DNA of 64,000 bases from Halorientalis pallida (GCF_004118325.1 NZ_RDFA01000002.1:439001-503000); one strand, 5' to 3'. Counted from the stretch's first letter, positions 1 to 9,142 are shown. The notes: generated from the letters alone by a model not told the origin. Program-made: numbers and translations.

Positions 1-126
1 GTAGTATCGTAATAGTCACGCAGGATAAAACACTAGCGTGTTCAGCGCCTATTTTGCCTCGATTGTGGGGGTTTGCGGCCGTATGACGACAGAATAGTAA
101 CCAGTGGTCCGGTTTGCGTCCGTCTG

Positions 127-666
127 TCACCGGAGGCTACTCACCAGTCGGCGGAGGCGGCCGCCGCGACCGCCGAGCAACTGATAGCCCGTCGACAGTG
201 CGAACACGGCGAGCGAGCCGCTGGCGAACACGAGCGGGTCGACTGCGCCGAACGGCGGCACGTCCGCCAGCGACGCGACGACCGAACAGAGGCCGCCGAT
301 GCCGAGCGCACGGTAGTACTCCCCCCAGGTGACACCGATACCGTTGACAGTGTCCATGTAGCGGTGGAGGTACCGGCTCTCGGGCCGCGGGCGGACGAGC
401 TTCCGGTCGGAGTCGTACTCGACGAGGCCGAACGCCTGCAGTTTCGGGAGGTGCGTCTGGTGGAGCGTGTTGTAGACGCTCTCGCGCAGCGGCCGCGGCG
501 CGGGCGTGACGCCAGCCTCGGCGGCCGCGATCAGTTCCGACAGTTCCCGCAGTGTCACTTCCTCGGGCCGGCGCCACAGCGCCGCTAGTGTCTCGCGCCG
601 ACGCGCGTTGCTCAACAGGTGGTGGACGTCCGACTCCGGGATCGACGCGGGCGAGAGCGAGAACAT
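127..666 (-). CDS. Winged-helix (DUF7344-like) membrane regulator
   Basis: The protein is about 179 residues from an ATG at 666; a GTG at 687 is an alternative start. The first ~90 residues read as a winged helix typical of haloarchaeal DUF7344 proteins: HHLLSNARRRETL opens the domain and a wing-like VYNTLHQTHLPKL segment is followed by GLVEYD. Two hydrophobic segments follow (about residues 115-135 and 145-165), so the DNA-binding part would sit at the cytoplasmic face of the membrane. It is divergent from the SipW-type export operon and separated from it by a palindrome-bearing intergenic region, which makes it a plausible regulator of that operon. That link is inference from position. Confidence 0.75.
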   Translation of the reverse strand: MFSLSPASIPESDVHHLLSNARRRETLAALWRRPEEVTLRELSELIAAAEAGVTPAPRPLRESVYNTLHQTHLPKLQAFGLVEYDSDRKLVRPRPESRYLHRYMDTVNGIGVTWGEYYRALGIGGLCSVVASLADVPPFGAVDPLVFASGSLAVFALSTGYQLLGGRGGRLRRLVSSLR

Positions 667-969
667 GCTTGCTTCCACGGAAGACACCCCGGATCTTACG
701 TATAGTCGACGTACCGAGACGACAGCGAACTGTTACGGGTCGGTACGGGCTCCGGACCGACCGGTACGGTGACACTACGCGGCCGGTCGGGAGCGATACG
801 GTCGCCCTATTCGCGGCTCGAAAACCGGTATCGAGACCGTACAAACGGCCGTTTGAGGCCTCGAAACGGCTGAATCACTGCATAAGTAATACCCCGTCCC
901 GCCTGGAGGGTGGTAACCCGAGCCGGTCGGTCCTGGGTGGGACGCGACCGGGCCGGGGTGGAAACAAAC
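667..969. promoter_or_regulatory. Divergent intergenic region with palindrome and TATA-like element
   Basis: This 303-nt non-coding stretch separates the regulator from the export operon. A 14-nt perfect palindrome, CAAACGGCCGTTTG, lies at 842-855 and is followed directly by GAGGCCTC at 855-862. A TATA-like element CATAAGTAAT is at 881-890, about 80 nt before the first operon ATG at 970. The palindrome sits upstream of the TATA element, where a halophilic activator or repressor could bind. No other gene is visible here. Confidence 0.5.
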
Positions 970-1836
970 ATGACAGACGACAACCCGAAACTGTACGACC
1001 TCTCACGCCGCAAAATGCTCGCTGGCCTCGGTGCCGTGGGTCTCGCCTCCGTGGGTGCCGGACTCGGTACCTCCGCGTACTTCAGCGACACCGAATCGTT
1101 CGTCGGGAACAGCCTCACCGCGGGGACACTCGACATGAGCGTCACGGCCGACGTGGTGGCCGCGAACGACTACTGGGTCGACCAGGGCGGGCTCGACGTC
1201 TCGGTCGTCGCCGACAGCGCGGACCCGGTCGTGGGCCTGCAGGTCGACGACATCAAGCCCGGCGACTGGGCGATCATCTGCTTCGAGATCAGCGTCGGCA
1301 CCAACCCCGGTTACGTGCAGGTCGCGACGGAGAACTTCGCGCAGTCCGGCGGTGTGAACCCCGAACCCGAACAGGTCGAAGAGGGCGACGCGGACAACGA
1401 CGCCGACCTGGGGGAGGCCCTGCTGACCACCGTCTGGCAGAGCTACGACGACACCAGCGGCGACAAAGCGGGGCTCTCGACGCTCGACCCCGTCTTCAAC
1501 AACGCCAGCGACCTCCTGACCATCGACTACGCCGAACCCGACGAAGACGGCGTGGCGGGCTCCGACGCCCACTACACCAACGCAGTCGAGGCCGACGCCG
1601 TCCTCTCGGGCGGGTACATCGTCAAAGACGACAACGGCGACCCGATGATCGTCAGCAGTGACGCCGACGGGAGCGACCCCGAAGTGGCCGACACCTACGA
1701 GTTCTGCCTCCTGCTCGAACTGCCCTTCGAGGTGGGCAACGAGATCCAGGGCGACGGCATCTCGTTCGATCTCGTCTTCGAGACCGAACAGGTCCGCAAC
1801 AACGACACCCCGTTCGCGAACACGGCCGGGAACTGA
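970..1836 (+). CDS. SipW-type signal peptide protein, TasA-like
   Basis: A 288-residue exported protein. The N-terminus carries LSRRKMLAGLGAVG, then a hydrophobic core, then AYFSDTESFVGNSLTAGTLD. This is the layout of SipW-dependent signal peptides known from TasA and CalY, with the mature protein starting near the A-Y-F-S-D segment. The body has the recurring KPGDW...NPGYV strand pair (around residues 95-120). The C-terminus ends with LPFEVGN..QGD.ISFDL and RNNDTPF, shared with the next two proteins. No vWA domain is present, so this is the simplest substrate of the cluster. Its likely role is as a structural subunit of an extracellular fibre or matrix, by analogy only. The ATG at 970 was chosen because it directly precedes the leader; the upstream in-frame extension is not leader-like. 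Confidence 0.85.
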   Translation: MTDDNPKLYDLSRRKMLAGLGAVGLASVGAGLGTSAYFSDTESFVGNSLTAGTLDMSVTADVVAANDYWVDQGGLDVSVVADSADPVVGLQVDDIKPGDWAIICFEISVGTNPGYVQVATENFAQSGGVNPEPEQVEEGDADNDADLGEALLTTVWQSYDDTSGDKAGLSTLDPVFNNASDLLTIDYAEPDEDGVAGSDAHYTNAVEADAVLSGGYIVKDDNGDPMIVSSDADGSDPEVADTYEFCLLLELPFEVGNEIQGDGISFDLVFETEQVRNNDTPFANTAGN

Positions 1837-1839
1837 GCC

Positions 1840-3276
1840 ATGAGTGACGACAACCAACTCTACGACCTCAGCCGGCGGAAAGTGCTCGCTGGACTCGGTG
1901 GTATCGGTCTCGCCTCGGCTGGCGCAGGCCTCGGTACCTCGGCGTTCTTCAGCGACGGCGAATCGTTCCTCGGGAACAGCCTCACGGCGGGGACGCTCGA
2001 TCTGAAACTCGACTACAAGGCGACCTACCAGGGCGGCGAGGGCCGTCTCGCCGCGGTCCAGGCGATGGGCTACCCGGACGCCGAGGTCATCGCGGACGAC
2101 CCCGGCCGCTACCTGCTCGACCAGGCGCCCAGCCCGGGCGACCTCCAGGAGTGGGAGAACTACGTCCAGGGCGACGACTTCGCGTTCTGTTCGGCGGAAG
2201 CCGACGAGTTCCTCGTCAACGGCGACGAGATCCCGGTGTTCTCCCTGGAGGACATCAAACCCGGAGACTCCGGCGAAGTGACGATCAGCCTCCACATCTG
2301 TGACAACCCGGCGTACCTCCGACTGATCGGGGACATCGTCGAGAACGCGGAGAACGACCAGAACGACCCCGAGATCGCTGACGAAGGAGTCGACTCGGAC
2401 GGTATCGGCGAACTCGCCGACGAGATCCAGGTCTGTGTCTGGTACGACGAGGACTGTGACAACGTCTACGAGCCCACCGGCACCGGCCAGCAACAGGAGC
2501 TGGAAGTCGCGCTGGTGAGCGACGTGTCCGGATCGATGCAGGGCACGGCGCTGTCGGCGCTGAAGACCGCGGCGAACGACTTCGTCGACAACCTGTCCTC
2601 GCCCGACGAGGCGGCGGCCATCTCGTTCAGCGGCTCGGCACAGACCGACCAGGAGCTGACGACGAACTACCAGGACGTCAAAAACGCCATCAACAACTAC
2701 ACGGCGGGTGGCTCGACCTCCATCGCTGCCGGGATCGACGAGGGTGCGGACGAACTCCTCAACGGCACCAACGCGACGCCGGGGGCCTCGAAGGTCATGA
2801 TCCTGCTGAGCGACGGCAACTCCAGTGCCAGCGCGGCCCAGTCGGCCGCCACTACGGCACAGAACGCGGGGATCCGCATCTTCACCATCGCGCTGGGCAA
2901 CGCGAACACGAGCCTGCTCCAGTCGCTGGCGTCCAGCCCGGACGACGCGTTCATCGCGCCCGATCCGGCCGACCTCGACACCGTCTACGCCGAGATCGCA
3001 CAGATCGTCCTCGCGGGCGAGCAGAAGATCCTCGAAGGGTCGATGACCGACGTGTTCGCCGACCTGGCCGAGGGCGTCCTGCTCGACGGCAACCGCCAGG
3101 AAGACGGCGTCCAGCCGTACCCCGGCGTGACCACCCAGTGTCTCGGCTTCGAGTGGGAACTGCCCTTCGAGGTCGGCAACCAGGTCCAGTCCGACTCCGT
3201 CTCCTTCGACATCGGCGTCGAGGCAGAACAGAGCCGCAACAACGACGCGCCGTTCGGGATCTCACTGAGCGACTGA
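1840..3276 (+). CDS. SipW-type exported protein with internal vWA domain
   Basis: A 478-residue exported protein that starts 3 nt after the preceding stop, so it is almost certainly co-transcribed with that gene. The leader is LSRRKVLAGLGGIG followed by AFFSDGESFLGNSLTAGTLDL. The KPGDSGEVTISLHICDNPAY strand pair follows at about residues 145-165. A complete von Willebrand A domain occupies about residues 221-395: the MIDAS motif DVSGS starts at residue 228 and LLSDGNSS supplies the later loop. The conserved WELPFEVGN..QSD.VSFDI strand returns at the C-terminus, so the vWA domain is nested within the TasA-like fold rather than appended. vWA domains usually mediate metal-dependent adhesion, so an adhesive subunit or fibre tip is a reasonable guess. 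Confidence 0.85.
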   Translation: MSDDNQLYDLSRRKVLAGLGGIGLASAGAGLGTSAFFSDGESFLGNSLTAGTLDLKLDYKATYQGGEGRLAAVQAMGYPDAEVIADDPGRYLLDQAPSPGDLQEWENYVQGDDFAFCSAEADEFLVNGDEIPVFSLEDIKPGDSGEVTISLHICDNPAYLRLIGDIVENAENDQNDPEIADEGVDSDGIGELADEIQVCVWYDEDCDNVYEPTGTGQQQELEVALVSDVSGSMQGTALSALKTAANDFVDNLSSPDEAAAISFSGSAQTDQELTTNYQDVKNAINNYTAGGSTSIAAGIDEGADELLNGTNATPGASKVMILLSDGNSSASAAQSAATTAQNAGIRIFTIALGNANTSLLQSLASSPDDAFIAPDPADLDTVYAEIAQIVLAGEQKILEGSMTDVFADLAEGVLLDGNRQEDGVQPYPGVTTQCLGFEWELPFEVGNQVQSDSVSFDIGVEAEQSRNNDAPFGISLSD

Positions 3277-3316
3277 ACGTCCCGAACACGGCGTTTTACA
3301 GATACAAACACGCACC

Positions 3317-5020
3317 ATGACAGAAGACAAACAACTATACGACCTCAGCCGACGAAAACTGCTGGCGGGCCTCGGAGCTGTCGGCCTCGCCTCGGCCGGC
3401 GCCGGCCTCGGCACCTCCGCGTTCTTTTCGGACCGCGAGAGCTTCACCAACAACCGACTCGTTGCCGGCGAACTCGACCTGCTGGTCGACTGGCAACAGC
3501 ACTACACGATGAACGGCGAGACGACGTTCGTCAACGCGCACCCCGACCACGACGGAGACGGCGAGCAGTCGATCTCCGACGGCGAGGGCAGTCAGCTGAA
3601 ATACAGCGACTTCCTCGACGACACCGACCCCGACAGCAACGGCCGCAATCTCCCGATGCTTGACTGTGACAACGTTCCGCCCATCGACGAGGCGTCGTTC
3701 GGGACCGACCCGACGACCGGCGCGGAGATGGAGACACTCGTCCAGCTGGGCGACGTGAAACCCGGCGACAGCGGCGAGGTCACGTTCAGCCTCCACCTCT
3801 GTGACAACCCGGGCTACGTCTGGATGCAGGCCGACACCGTCGGTGAGAGCGAGGGCGTCGACACCGACCCCGAACTCGCAGTGGACACGCCGGACGGCGG
3901 CGACCTGGCCGACGCCATCGAGGCGACGCTGTGGTACGATGCCGACTGTGACAACGTCCACGACGCGGCCGAGCCCAGCGACGTCATGCTGACCCTGGAC
4001 TTCTCTGGGTCGATGCTGTACCGTCGCTTCGGCGGCGTCGTCAACGAGGACGACATCACCATCGACGGGACGACCTACAGCGAGACGACGAAGATCGACC
4101 TCGTCGAACTCGCCGCCCGGGAGTTCGTCGCGTACCTGGACACGCAGAACGCCGACGTACAGGTGGGTGTGGCCTACTTCGACGGCGAGGGGGGCGACGA
4201 CTCCGTGCCGCGGACGGGTATCCTCGAACCGCTCACGTCGAATCTCTCGAACGTGGATGCGGCGCTGTCCGGCCTGCGTCAGAAACTCGCCAACGTGGTG
4301 AGCGGTGGCGCGGGGTCGACCCCCTTCGACGGGGACGGCAACCCGGACCCGGCGGCCGGCAGCGGCATCGCCACGGGTACCTACATCGGTGAGGGTGTCG
4401 ACGACGCCCAGGCCGAGTTGGCGAACAACGGACGCTCGGCCGTTCGTGCGGCGAACGTCGTCCTCTCGGACGGCGAATCGTTCAACGGGCAGGGCTCGAC
4501 GCAGTTCAGCTCGCCCCAGGGCGCAGCGGCCGACGCACGCGCCGCCTCGCCCGCGCCGGCGACCGACGTCTACACTGTCTCGGTCGGCAGCGCCAACGAC
4601 GGCGTCCTCCAGGCGGTGGCGGGCGCGGCCGGAAGTGCTGGCAACGATCCGCAGTACTTCTTCGACGTGGACGACCCGACCACCATCCCGACCGTGTTCG
4701 GGGTGCTGGCCAGCCAGTTCGTCGCCGAGAAGATCATCATGCAGGACACGCTGGCCAACGTCCTCGCGGAACTGTCCGCGGACGATGGCGTCCCGCTCGA
4801 CGGGAACGTCCTGACGCTGTACGACGAACTGAACGACGACGACACCGACGAGGACCGTGATGCCTTCGAGGGCAACGACCTGATGTACTGCGTCGCGCTG
4901 TCGTGGGAACTGCCCTTCGAGGTCGGCAACGAGGTTCAGGGCGACACGGTGTCGTTCGACCTGGGCTTCTACACCGAACAGGAGCGCAACAACGACGGGA
5001 GCGGGCCGGTGAGCGCCTGA
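3317..5020 (+). CDS. SipW-type exported protein with internal vWA domain (paralogue)
   Basis: A 567-residue exported paralogue of the preceding gene, 40 nt downstream of it. The leader is LSRRKLLAGLGAVG plus AFFSDRESFTNNRLVAGELDL. The KPGDSGEVTFSLHLCDNPGY pair is at about residues 140-160. A von Willebrand A domain with DFSGS starting at residue 228 and VLSDGESF further on fills the middle, and WELPFEVGN..QGDTVSFDLGF closes the fold. This vWA domain is longer and differs in sequence from the neighbour's, so the two genes are not a recent duplicate. The protein is very acidic and is expected at the cell surface. The short spacer before the ATG holds an AT-rich GTTTTACAG stretch but no clear promoter. 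Confidence 0.85.
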   Translation: MTEDKQLYDLSRRKLLAGLGAVGLASAGAGLGTSAFFSDRESFTNNRLVAGELDLLVDWQQHYTMNGETTFVNAHPDHDGDGEQSISDGEGSQLKYSDFLDDTDPDSNGRNLPMLDCDNVPPIDEASFGTDPTTGAEMETLVQLGDVKPGDSGEVTFSLHLCDNPGYVWMQADTVGESEGVDTDPELAVDTPDGGDLADAIEATLWYDADCDNVHDAAEPSDVMLTLDFSGSMLYRRFGGVVNEDDITIDGTTYSETTKIDLVELAAREFVAYLDTQNADVQVGVAYFDGEGGDDSVPRTGILEPLTSNLSNVDAALSGLRQKLANVVSGGAGSTPFDGDGNPDPAAGSGIATGTYIGEGVDDAQAELANNGRSAVRAANVVLSDGESFNGQGSTQFSSPQGAAADARAASPAPATDVYTVSVGSANDGVLQAVAGAAGSAGNDPQYFFDVDDPTTIPTVFGVLASQFVAEKIIMQDTLANVLAELSADDGVPLDGNVLTLYDELNDDDTDEDRDAFEGNDLMYCVALSWELPFEVGNEVQGDTVSFDLGFYTEQERNNDGSGPVSA

Positions 5021-5047
5021 GCGGACGGGGCCGACCGTTCACGAATC

Positions 5048-5102
5048 GTTCACGCGGCCGCCGTCGATCGGTTTTGGAACTGACGACGGCAGCCGCGTGA
5101 AC
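5048..5102. terminator. Long hairpin between the two halves of the export cluster
   Basis: An 11-bp perfect inverted repeat, GTTCACGCGGC at 5048-5058 and GCCGCGTGAAC at 5092-5102, encloses a second partial stem (CGCCGTC at 5059-5065 with GACGGC at 5085-5090). The loop contains GGTTTTGG. It lies in the 222-nt gap between the vWA paralogue and the next exported protein. It may attenuate or end the first transcript, or mark a processing site. Haloarchaeal terminators are poorly defined, so the role is uncertain. Confidence 0.45.
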
Positions 5103-5242
5103 GCGGGTGTACGGGCACCGTACCGGCGGTCGAGGACCGGGTAATGGGTCCACAGGGAGACCGTATCGGTCGGCCACGAGTCCATACCTATGGCGGCAGG
5201 TGACTACGAGAGCATAGACGACTACGACGTGGAGATATCACA

Positions 5243-6058
5243 ATGCAACTGACACGACGGAAACTGTTGGGGACCATCGGCATCGGGACGCTCGGTGCCG
5301 GTGGCGTGCTGCACGGCCGCGGACGGCCGGAGTATACCCACTACACGTACGCGGCGACCGCGGACCTCGACGACCGGCGGGTCAGGGTGGCCTGGTACGA
5401 GCGGTACAACGGCGACTTCCAGGAGACCCAGAACGGAACGGCCGATTCGGGATTCGACGAGACGCTCGACCCCGAGACGGCTCCGGCCTACGTGACCGAG
5501 GCGACGTACGTGACGGACGCGTCGGGCCCGGTCCTCTCGGTGGGGTCGATCATGCCGGGCGACGAGGGCGTCCTCGTCGTCGGCCTCGAAGCGGTCGACG
5601 ACGCGGATTTCGTCCCGGAACCGCTCGACGTGTGGCTCCGCGCCACCGTGACGGGCGACGACGAATACGGCATCAACGGCCCGGAGTCGGCGGCCGGCGA
5701 CACGACCGTCGACGACGGCGAACTCGACGAGGAGCTCCTCGTCGAGGTCTGGAAAGACGGCTCGCCGCTTGGCTCCTGTGACGGGACCAAACAGTTCGAC
5801 GAAGCCCTCGAAGGGCCGCTCGTGGAACGAGGGCCGATGCGCGAGGCGTTCGGGTCGGCCAGCGACGCTGGGTCGACGACGGGCCTGCTCGCGCTCACGG
5901 GACTCGACCCGGGGGCGAGCCGCTGTATCGCGCTCGCGTGGACGTTCCCGTACGACGCGGCGACGAACCGTTCGCAGGGCGACAGCGCGACCTTCGACGT
6001 GGCGTTCGGTGCGGTGCCGGCCGGCGGGGAGAGCCCGTTCACCGCGGAGGGGCAATGA
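5243..6058 (+). CDS. Divergent SipW-type exported protein
   Basis: A 271-residue protein that begins MQLTRRKLLGTIGIGTLGAGG, a twin-arginine-like leader shorter than those of the first three proteins and lacking the F-S-D cleavage segment. Internally, GSIMPGDEGVLVVGLEAVDD matches the KPGD strand of its neighbours, and WTFPYDAATNRSQGDSATFDV near the end matches their WELPFEVGN..QGD.VSFD strand. I therefore place it in the same fold family. Its stop overlaps the next start (ATGA), so the genes are translationally coupled. No enzymatic motif is visible. It could be an accessory or capping subunit, which is a guess. Confidence 0.75.
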   Translation: MQLTRRKLLGTIGIGTLGAGGVLHGRGRPEYTHYTYAATADLDDRRVRVAWYERYNGDFQETQNGTADSGFDETLDPETAPAYVTEATYVTDASGPVLSVGSIMPGDEGVLVVGLEAVDDADFVPEPLDVWLRATVTGDDEYGINGPESAAGDTTVDDGELDEELLVEVWKDGSPLGSCDGTKQFDEALEGPLVERGPMREAFGSASDAGSTTGLLALTGLDPGASRCIALAWTFPYDAATNRSQGDSATFDVAFGAVPAGGESPFTAEGQ

Positions 6059-7188
6059 GCCTGACGCGGCGGCACGTGCTCGCCTCTGTAGCCGCCGGCG
6101 GTGCCGGCGCCCTCACTGGGACCGGGACGGCCGCACTACTGGGCGACACCGAGACCGGGCGGAACAGCTTCACGACCGGACTGGTCGATCTGCAGGTCGA
6201 GTACTGGCTCGTGGATGGTCCCGGCGCGGTCGGTGGGATCGACCCGTCGGACCCCGACGGCGTCGTCGACGGGCCGCGCATCGACGTGCCCGTCGAGACG
6301 CTGGACGACGACGAACCCCGCGGGAGTCTGCTCGTGCGCTTCGCGCTGCCCCAGCCCGAGGGCGGCGTCAACAACCCCGCGAGCCTCTGGTTGCGGACGG
6401 CGTGTCCGGAACCCGACCCGCTCGCGGAGTTCCTCGAACTCCGACTGTCCTACGCCACCGCCGAGGGCACCGTCGACACCACTATCGCCGCGGGCTCGCT
6501 CCGCGAGGTGGCGGACCAGTTCCGCGCCGGCGTCCGGCTCGACCCGGCGAACGCGACCGACGAGAACGGCTGTCTCACCGACGAGCTGTTCGTCCTCGTC
6601 GAGTACGACCTCGGGCTCTACGTCGGCGAGGGGACGACCAGCCTCCCGCTGTACGTCGCGGCGACGCAGTGTCGCAACGCGGACCAGACGGCGAACCCGT
6701 TCCCGGCAGTCGGCGAGACGGCGTGCCCTCCGGGCTACGTCTGTGACTGCTGCTGGGCTATCGGGAAAGTCGAGATCGACGACGGCGGGTTCACGGTCGG
6801 AGAGACCTACGAGTTCACCGAAGGCATCGTCGACTACGGCCTGTACGTGACCGACACGGACGGCGACGACGGCGTCGCCTTCGAACTGGTCGCCACAGAC
6901 GGCGGGGTCGCTCCGCCGCTCTGTGAGGCCCGGGTCAAGGGCGGCCGCAACGAGGAAGTCTACGTCCGCCGGGCCGACACCTACGGGACGACGACCGATT
7001 CCCTCGACGGCAACACCGACGGACTGGTCTACACGCCCGGAAACCTGAGCAACGGCAGGGGCTACGGGATCAGCTACGTCCTCGTGAAGGTGTGCGCGCC
7101 CGAAGTCGGGCGTGACTGCCCCGAGGACCTGGCCGAGTCCGCCAACAGCGGCGACGACCGGGACCGCGGTAAAGGGAGGGGACGATGA
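6055..7188 (+). CDS. Cysteine-bearing SipW-type exported protein
   Basis: A 377-residue protein beginning MSLTRRHVLASVAAGG, then a hydrophobic stretch and LLGDTETGRNSFTTGLVDLQ, a SipW-type cleavage region. The N-terminal ~220 residues resemble the other substrates (GSLLVRFALPQP...NNPASLW). The C-terminal ~150 residues are distinct. They start with the cysteine cluster CPPGYVCDCC, contain further cysteines (PPLCEARV, KVCAPEVGRDC) and end in a charged tail rich in D, R, G and K. Several disulfides or a cysteine-dependent cross-link are possible. The start overlaps the previous stop (ATGA) and the stop overlaps the peptidase start (ATGA). The C-terminal domain was not recognised. Confidence 0.75.
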   Translation: MSLTRRHVLASVAAGGAGALTGTGTAALLGDTETGRNSFTTGLVDLQVEYWLVDGPGAVGGIDPSDPDGVVDGPRIDVPVETLDDDEPRGSLLVRFALPQPEGGVNNPASLWLRTACPEPDPLAEFLELRLSYATAEGTVDTTIAAGSLREVADQFRAGVRLDPANATDENGCLTDELFVLVEYDLGLYVGEGTTSLPLYVAATQCRNADQTANPFPAVGETACPPGYVCDCCWAIGKVEIDDGGFTVGETYEFTEGIVDYGLYVTDTDGDDGVAFELVATDGGVAPPLCEARVKGGRNEEVYVRRADTYGTTTDSLDGNTDGLVYTPGNLSNGRGYGISYVLVKVCAPEVGRDCPEDLAESANSGDDRDRGKGRGR

Positions 7189-8270
7189 GCGAGCGATCCG
7201 CGGCCCAGCTGGGCCCGTCGGCCCGGCAGGTCGGAGCCGTCCTCGGGACGCTCGTGCTGCTCGCCCTCGTCGTGCCCTTCGTGGTGTTCGCCGTCCCGCA
7301 GGTGATCGGCGCGGACCACGGCTTCGTCATCCTCTCGGGAAGCATGGAGCCGGACATCGCGCCCGGTGACGTGGTCATCGTCGACGCCTCGGCCTCGGTC
7401 GGGGTGGGCGACATCGTGACCTTCGAAGAGGACGGCGACGTGCCGGTGACACACCGGATCGTCGCCGAGGAGAACGGGCAGTGGGTGACGAAGGGCGACG
7501 CGAACGAGAACCGCGACGCGCGGCCCGTGCCGCCGGAGAACGTCCTCGGAAAGGTCGTGCTCACGATTCCGTTGATCGGACACGTCGTCCTCTGGGCGAA
7601 CACGCCGGTGGGCTACAGCAGCCTCGTGCTGGTGCCGCTGGTGCTGTTGCTCGGCAACGAGCTGCTCTCGTGGGCGCGGGCCCGCGACGAGACGGACGAC
7701 GGCGGCGACGAGGGCGATGGGAGCGACCCGGAACCGACCGTCGCGGCCGAGTCGGCCGCGGACGGCGAACGGGCGGTGAACGACGGCGCGGCCGAGGAGA
7801 ACACCATGACACAGACAGCGGGCGAGGAACGGGACCGGCGGTCGGGAGCGACGGCGACGGCCGGCGAGTCGTCGGGGTCGGCGTCGGTGACGGTCGCCGT
7901 CGCGGACCTGAAGCTGAGCGTCCTCGCGTCGCTGGCGCTGACCGTCTACGCCGCGCTGAACGTCTCCGCGGAGGTCCAGCTGTTCGACGCACCCGATCCG
8001 ATCTCGGTCGGCGCGCTGACGGCCGGCCTGCTCGGCCTGCTGTTCACCAGTTGGGTGACCGGCCACGCGTGGTACAGCGCCCGGAGTGCCCGGAAAGCGA
8101 CCGCCGAACCCGACGCGGGTCGGGCGGACTGGCCGATGCCGGAAACGGACGGTGGTGTCGCGAGTGAGTCGAGCGACAACTCGTCAGAGCGACGGTCTGA
8201 CGGCGGGACCGACGACGGTGTCGCGAACGCCGTCGAGGACGCCGGCGACCGACCGGAGGGAGAGCGATGA
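7185..8270 (+). CDS. SipW-like signal peptidase I (S26B) with C-terminal membrane extension
   Basis: A 361-residue membrane protein. The first ~130 residues form a type I signal peptidase: a transmembrane segment (about 16-40), the nucleophile Ser53 in SGSMEP, and His90 in VTHRI at the position of the general base. Ser/His instead of Ser/Lys is typical of the S26B (SipW, Sec11) subfamily. The GDANENRD segment is the conserved late motif. A second hydrophobic segment ends the catalytic part. A Glu/Asp-rich linker then leads to two further membrane segments (about residues 240-300) and an acidic tail. It is embedded in an operon of SipW-type substrates, so it most likely removes their leaders, as SipW does for TasA. 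Confidence 0.88.
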   Translation: MSERSAAQLGPSARQVGAVLGTLVLLALVVPFVVFAVPQVIGADHGFVILSGSMEPDIAPGDVVIVDASASVGVGDIVTFEEDGDVPVTHRIVAEENGQWVTKGDANENRDARPVPPENVLGKVVLTIPLIGHVVLWANTPVGYSSLVLVPLVLLLGNELLSWARARDETDDGGDEGDGSDPEPTVAAESAADGERAVNDGAAEENTMTQTAGEERDRRSGATATAGESSGSASVTVAVADLKLSVLASLALTVYAALNVSAEVQLFDAPDPISVGALTAGLLGLLFTSWVTGHAWYSARSARKATAEPDAGRADWPMPETDGGVASESSDNSSERRSDGGTDDGVANAVEDAGDRPEGER

Positions 8271-9142
8271 GCCACGCGACGCTCGTGACCTTCGTCGCCG
8301 CGGTCGTGGTCTTCGCGGCCGCGACCGCCGGCTTCGGCGGTTCCGCGGGCCTCCTCGCCGACGAGGAAGGGTTCAACGCGACCTTCGGCGCCGACGTCGA
8401 CGCCGACCGCTTCGACGTGCGCGAGAGCCCCGAGGAGTTCGGAGTGCGGACGGCCGACGAACCCGTCCAGCCGTTCTCGCTGGACGACGGCACAGAGGGG
8501 AGCGAACCCGACGGTGACGGGGACGGGACCGACGACGAGTCGACCGGGAGCGGTGACGGCACGGAGACACCGCCCGCGACCGACGGCGGGACCGACGACG
8601 GGACCGATCCCGACCCCGTGCCGGAGGCACCCGAGGACGGTGGTGACGACGCCACCGACGGCGGGACCGACGACGGAACGACGACCGACGGCGATCAGTC
8701 CGACGGTTCGGACGACGCCACGGACACCACCGACGGGGACTCGACTGACGGCGATCAGTCGACCGACGAATCGACGGACGGGGGTGAGGGGACGACCGAC
8801 GCCACGGACGCCACCGGATCGGACGGCGAGTCCGGAGCCACCGACGGCGACGCGACCGATGGATCCAGTGAAACCGGAATCAGCGGCGACGCGGCCGACG
8901 ACGGGAGCACGGACGGTGACACCGGGTCCGACACGGACACGGGTTCGAGCGACGGCGGGGCCGGTGACACGGGCGGGTCGGACGACAGTTCCGGGAGTGA
9001 CGCCGGCGCTGGCGACGGTTCGGGCGGGTCGGACGGTAGCTCGACCGGGACCGACGGTGGGAGTGGGAGTGACGGCGGCGCTAGCGGCACGGGAGCCGAG
9101 AGCGACAGTGGCGCGTCGACGACCACGGACGGGCCAGCCTGA
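8267..9142 (+). CDS. Acidic low-complexity exported protein
   Basis: A 291-residue protein whose start overlaps the peptidase stop (ATGA). The N-terminus is a hydrophobic segment (about residues 5-25, FVAAVVVFAAATAGFGG) followed by FNATFGADVD, reminiscent of a degenerate SipW-type leader. From about residue 85 to the end it is almost entirely D, T, G and S, in imperfect repeats such as TDGGTDDG and DGDSTDGDQS. This looks like a highly acidic spacer or cell-surface stalk. There is no C-terminal anchor or PGF-CTERM motif. The DNA is correspondingly repetitive, but the reading frame is intact and coupled on both sides, so I regard it as a real gene. Confidence 0.75.
   Translation: MSHATLVTFVAAVVVFAAATAGFGGSAGLLADEEGFNATFGADVDADRFDVRESPEEFGVRTADEPVQPFSLDDGTEGSEPDGDGDGTDDESTGSGDGTETPPATDGGTDDGTDPDPVPEAPEDGGDDATDGGTDDGTTTDGDQSDGSDDATDTTDGDSTDGDQSTDESTDGGEGTTDATDATGSDGESGATDGDATDGSSETGISGDAADDGSTDGDTGSDTDTGSSDGGAGDTGGSDDSSGSDAGAGDGSGGSDGSSTGTDGGSGSDGGASGTGAESDSGASTTTDGPA

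Noticed and set aside
1-126. Left-edge non-coding DNA
   Set aside because: No start, box, hairpin or gene could be supported; probably a promoter or end of a neighbour outside the window.
1003-2493. A 496-codon open frame on the minus strand
   Set aside because: It is antisense to two SipW-type genes with strong leaders and folds; high GC suppresses stop codons and its composition is not protein-like.
8500-9130. Repetitive DNA that could be taken for a CRISPR or tandem-repeat array
   Set aside because: The repeats are imperfect, irregularly spaced and explained by D/T/G/S codons in an intact, operon-coupled frame.
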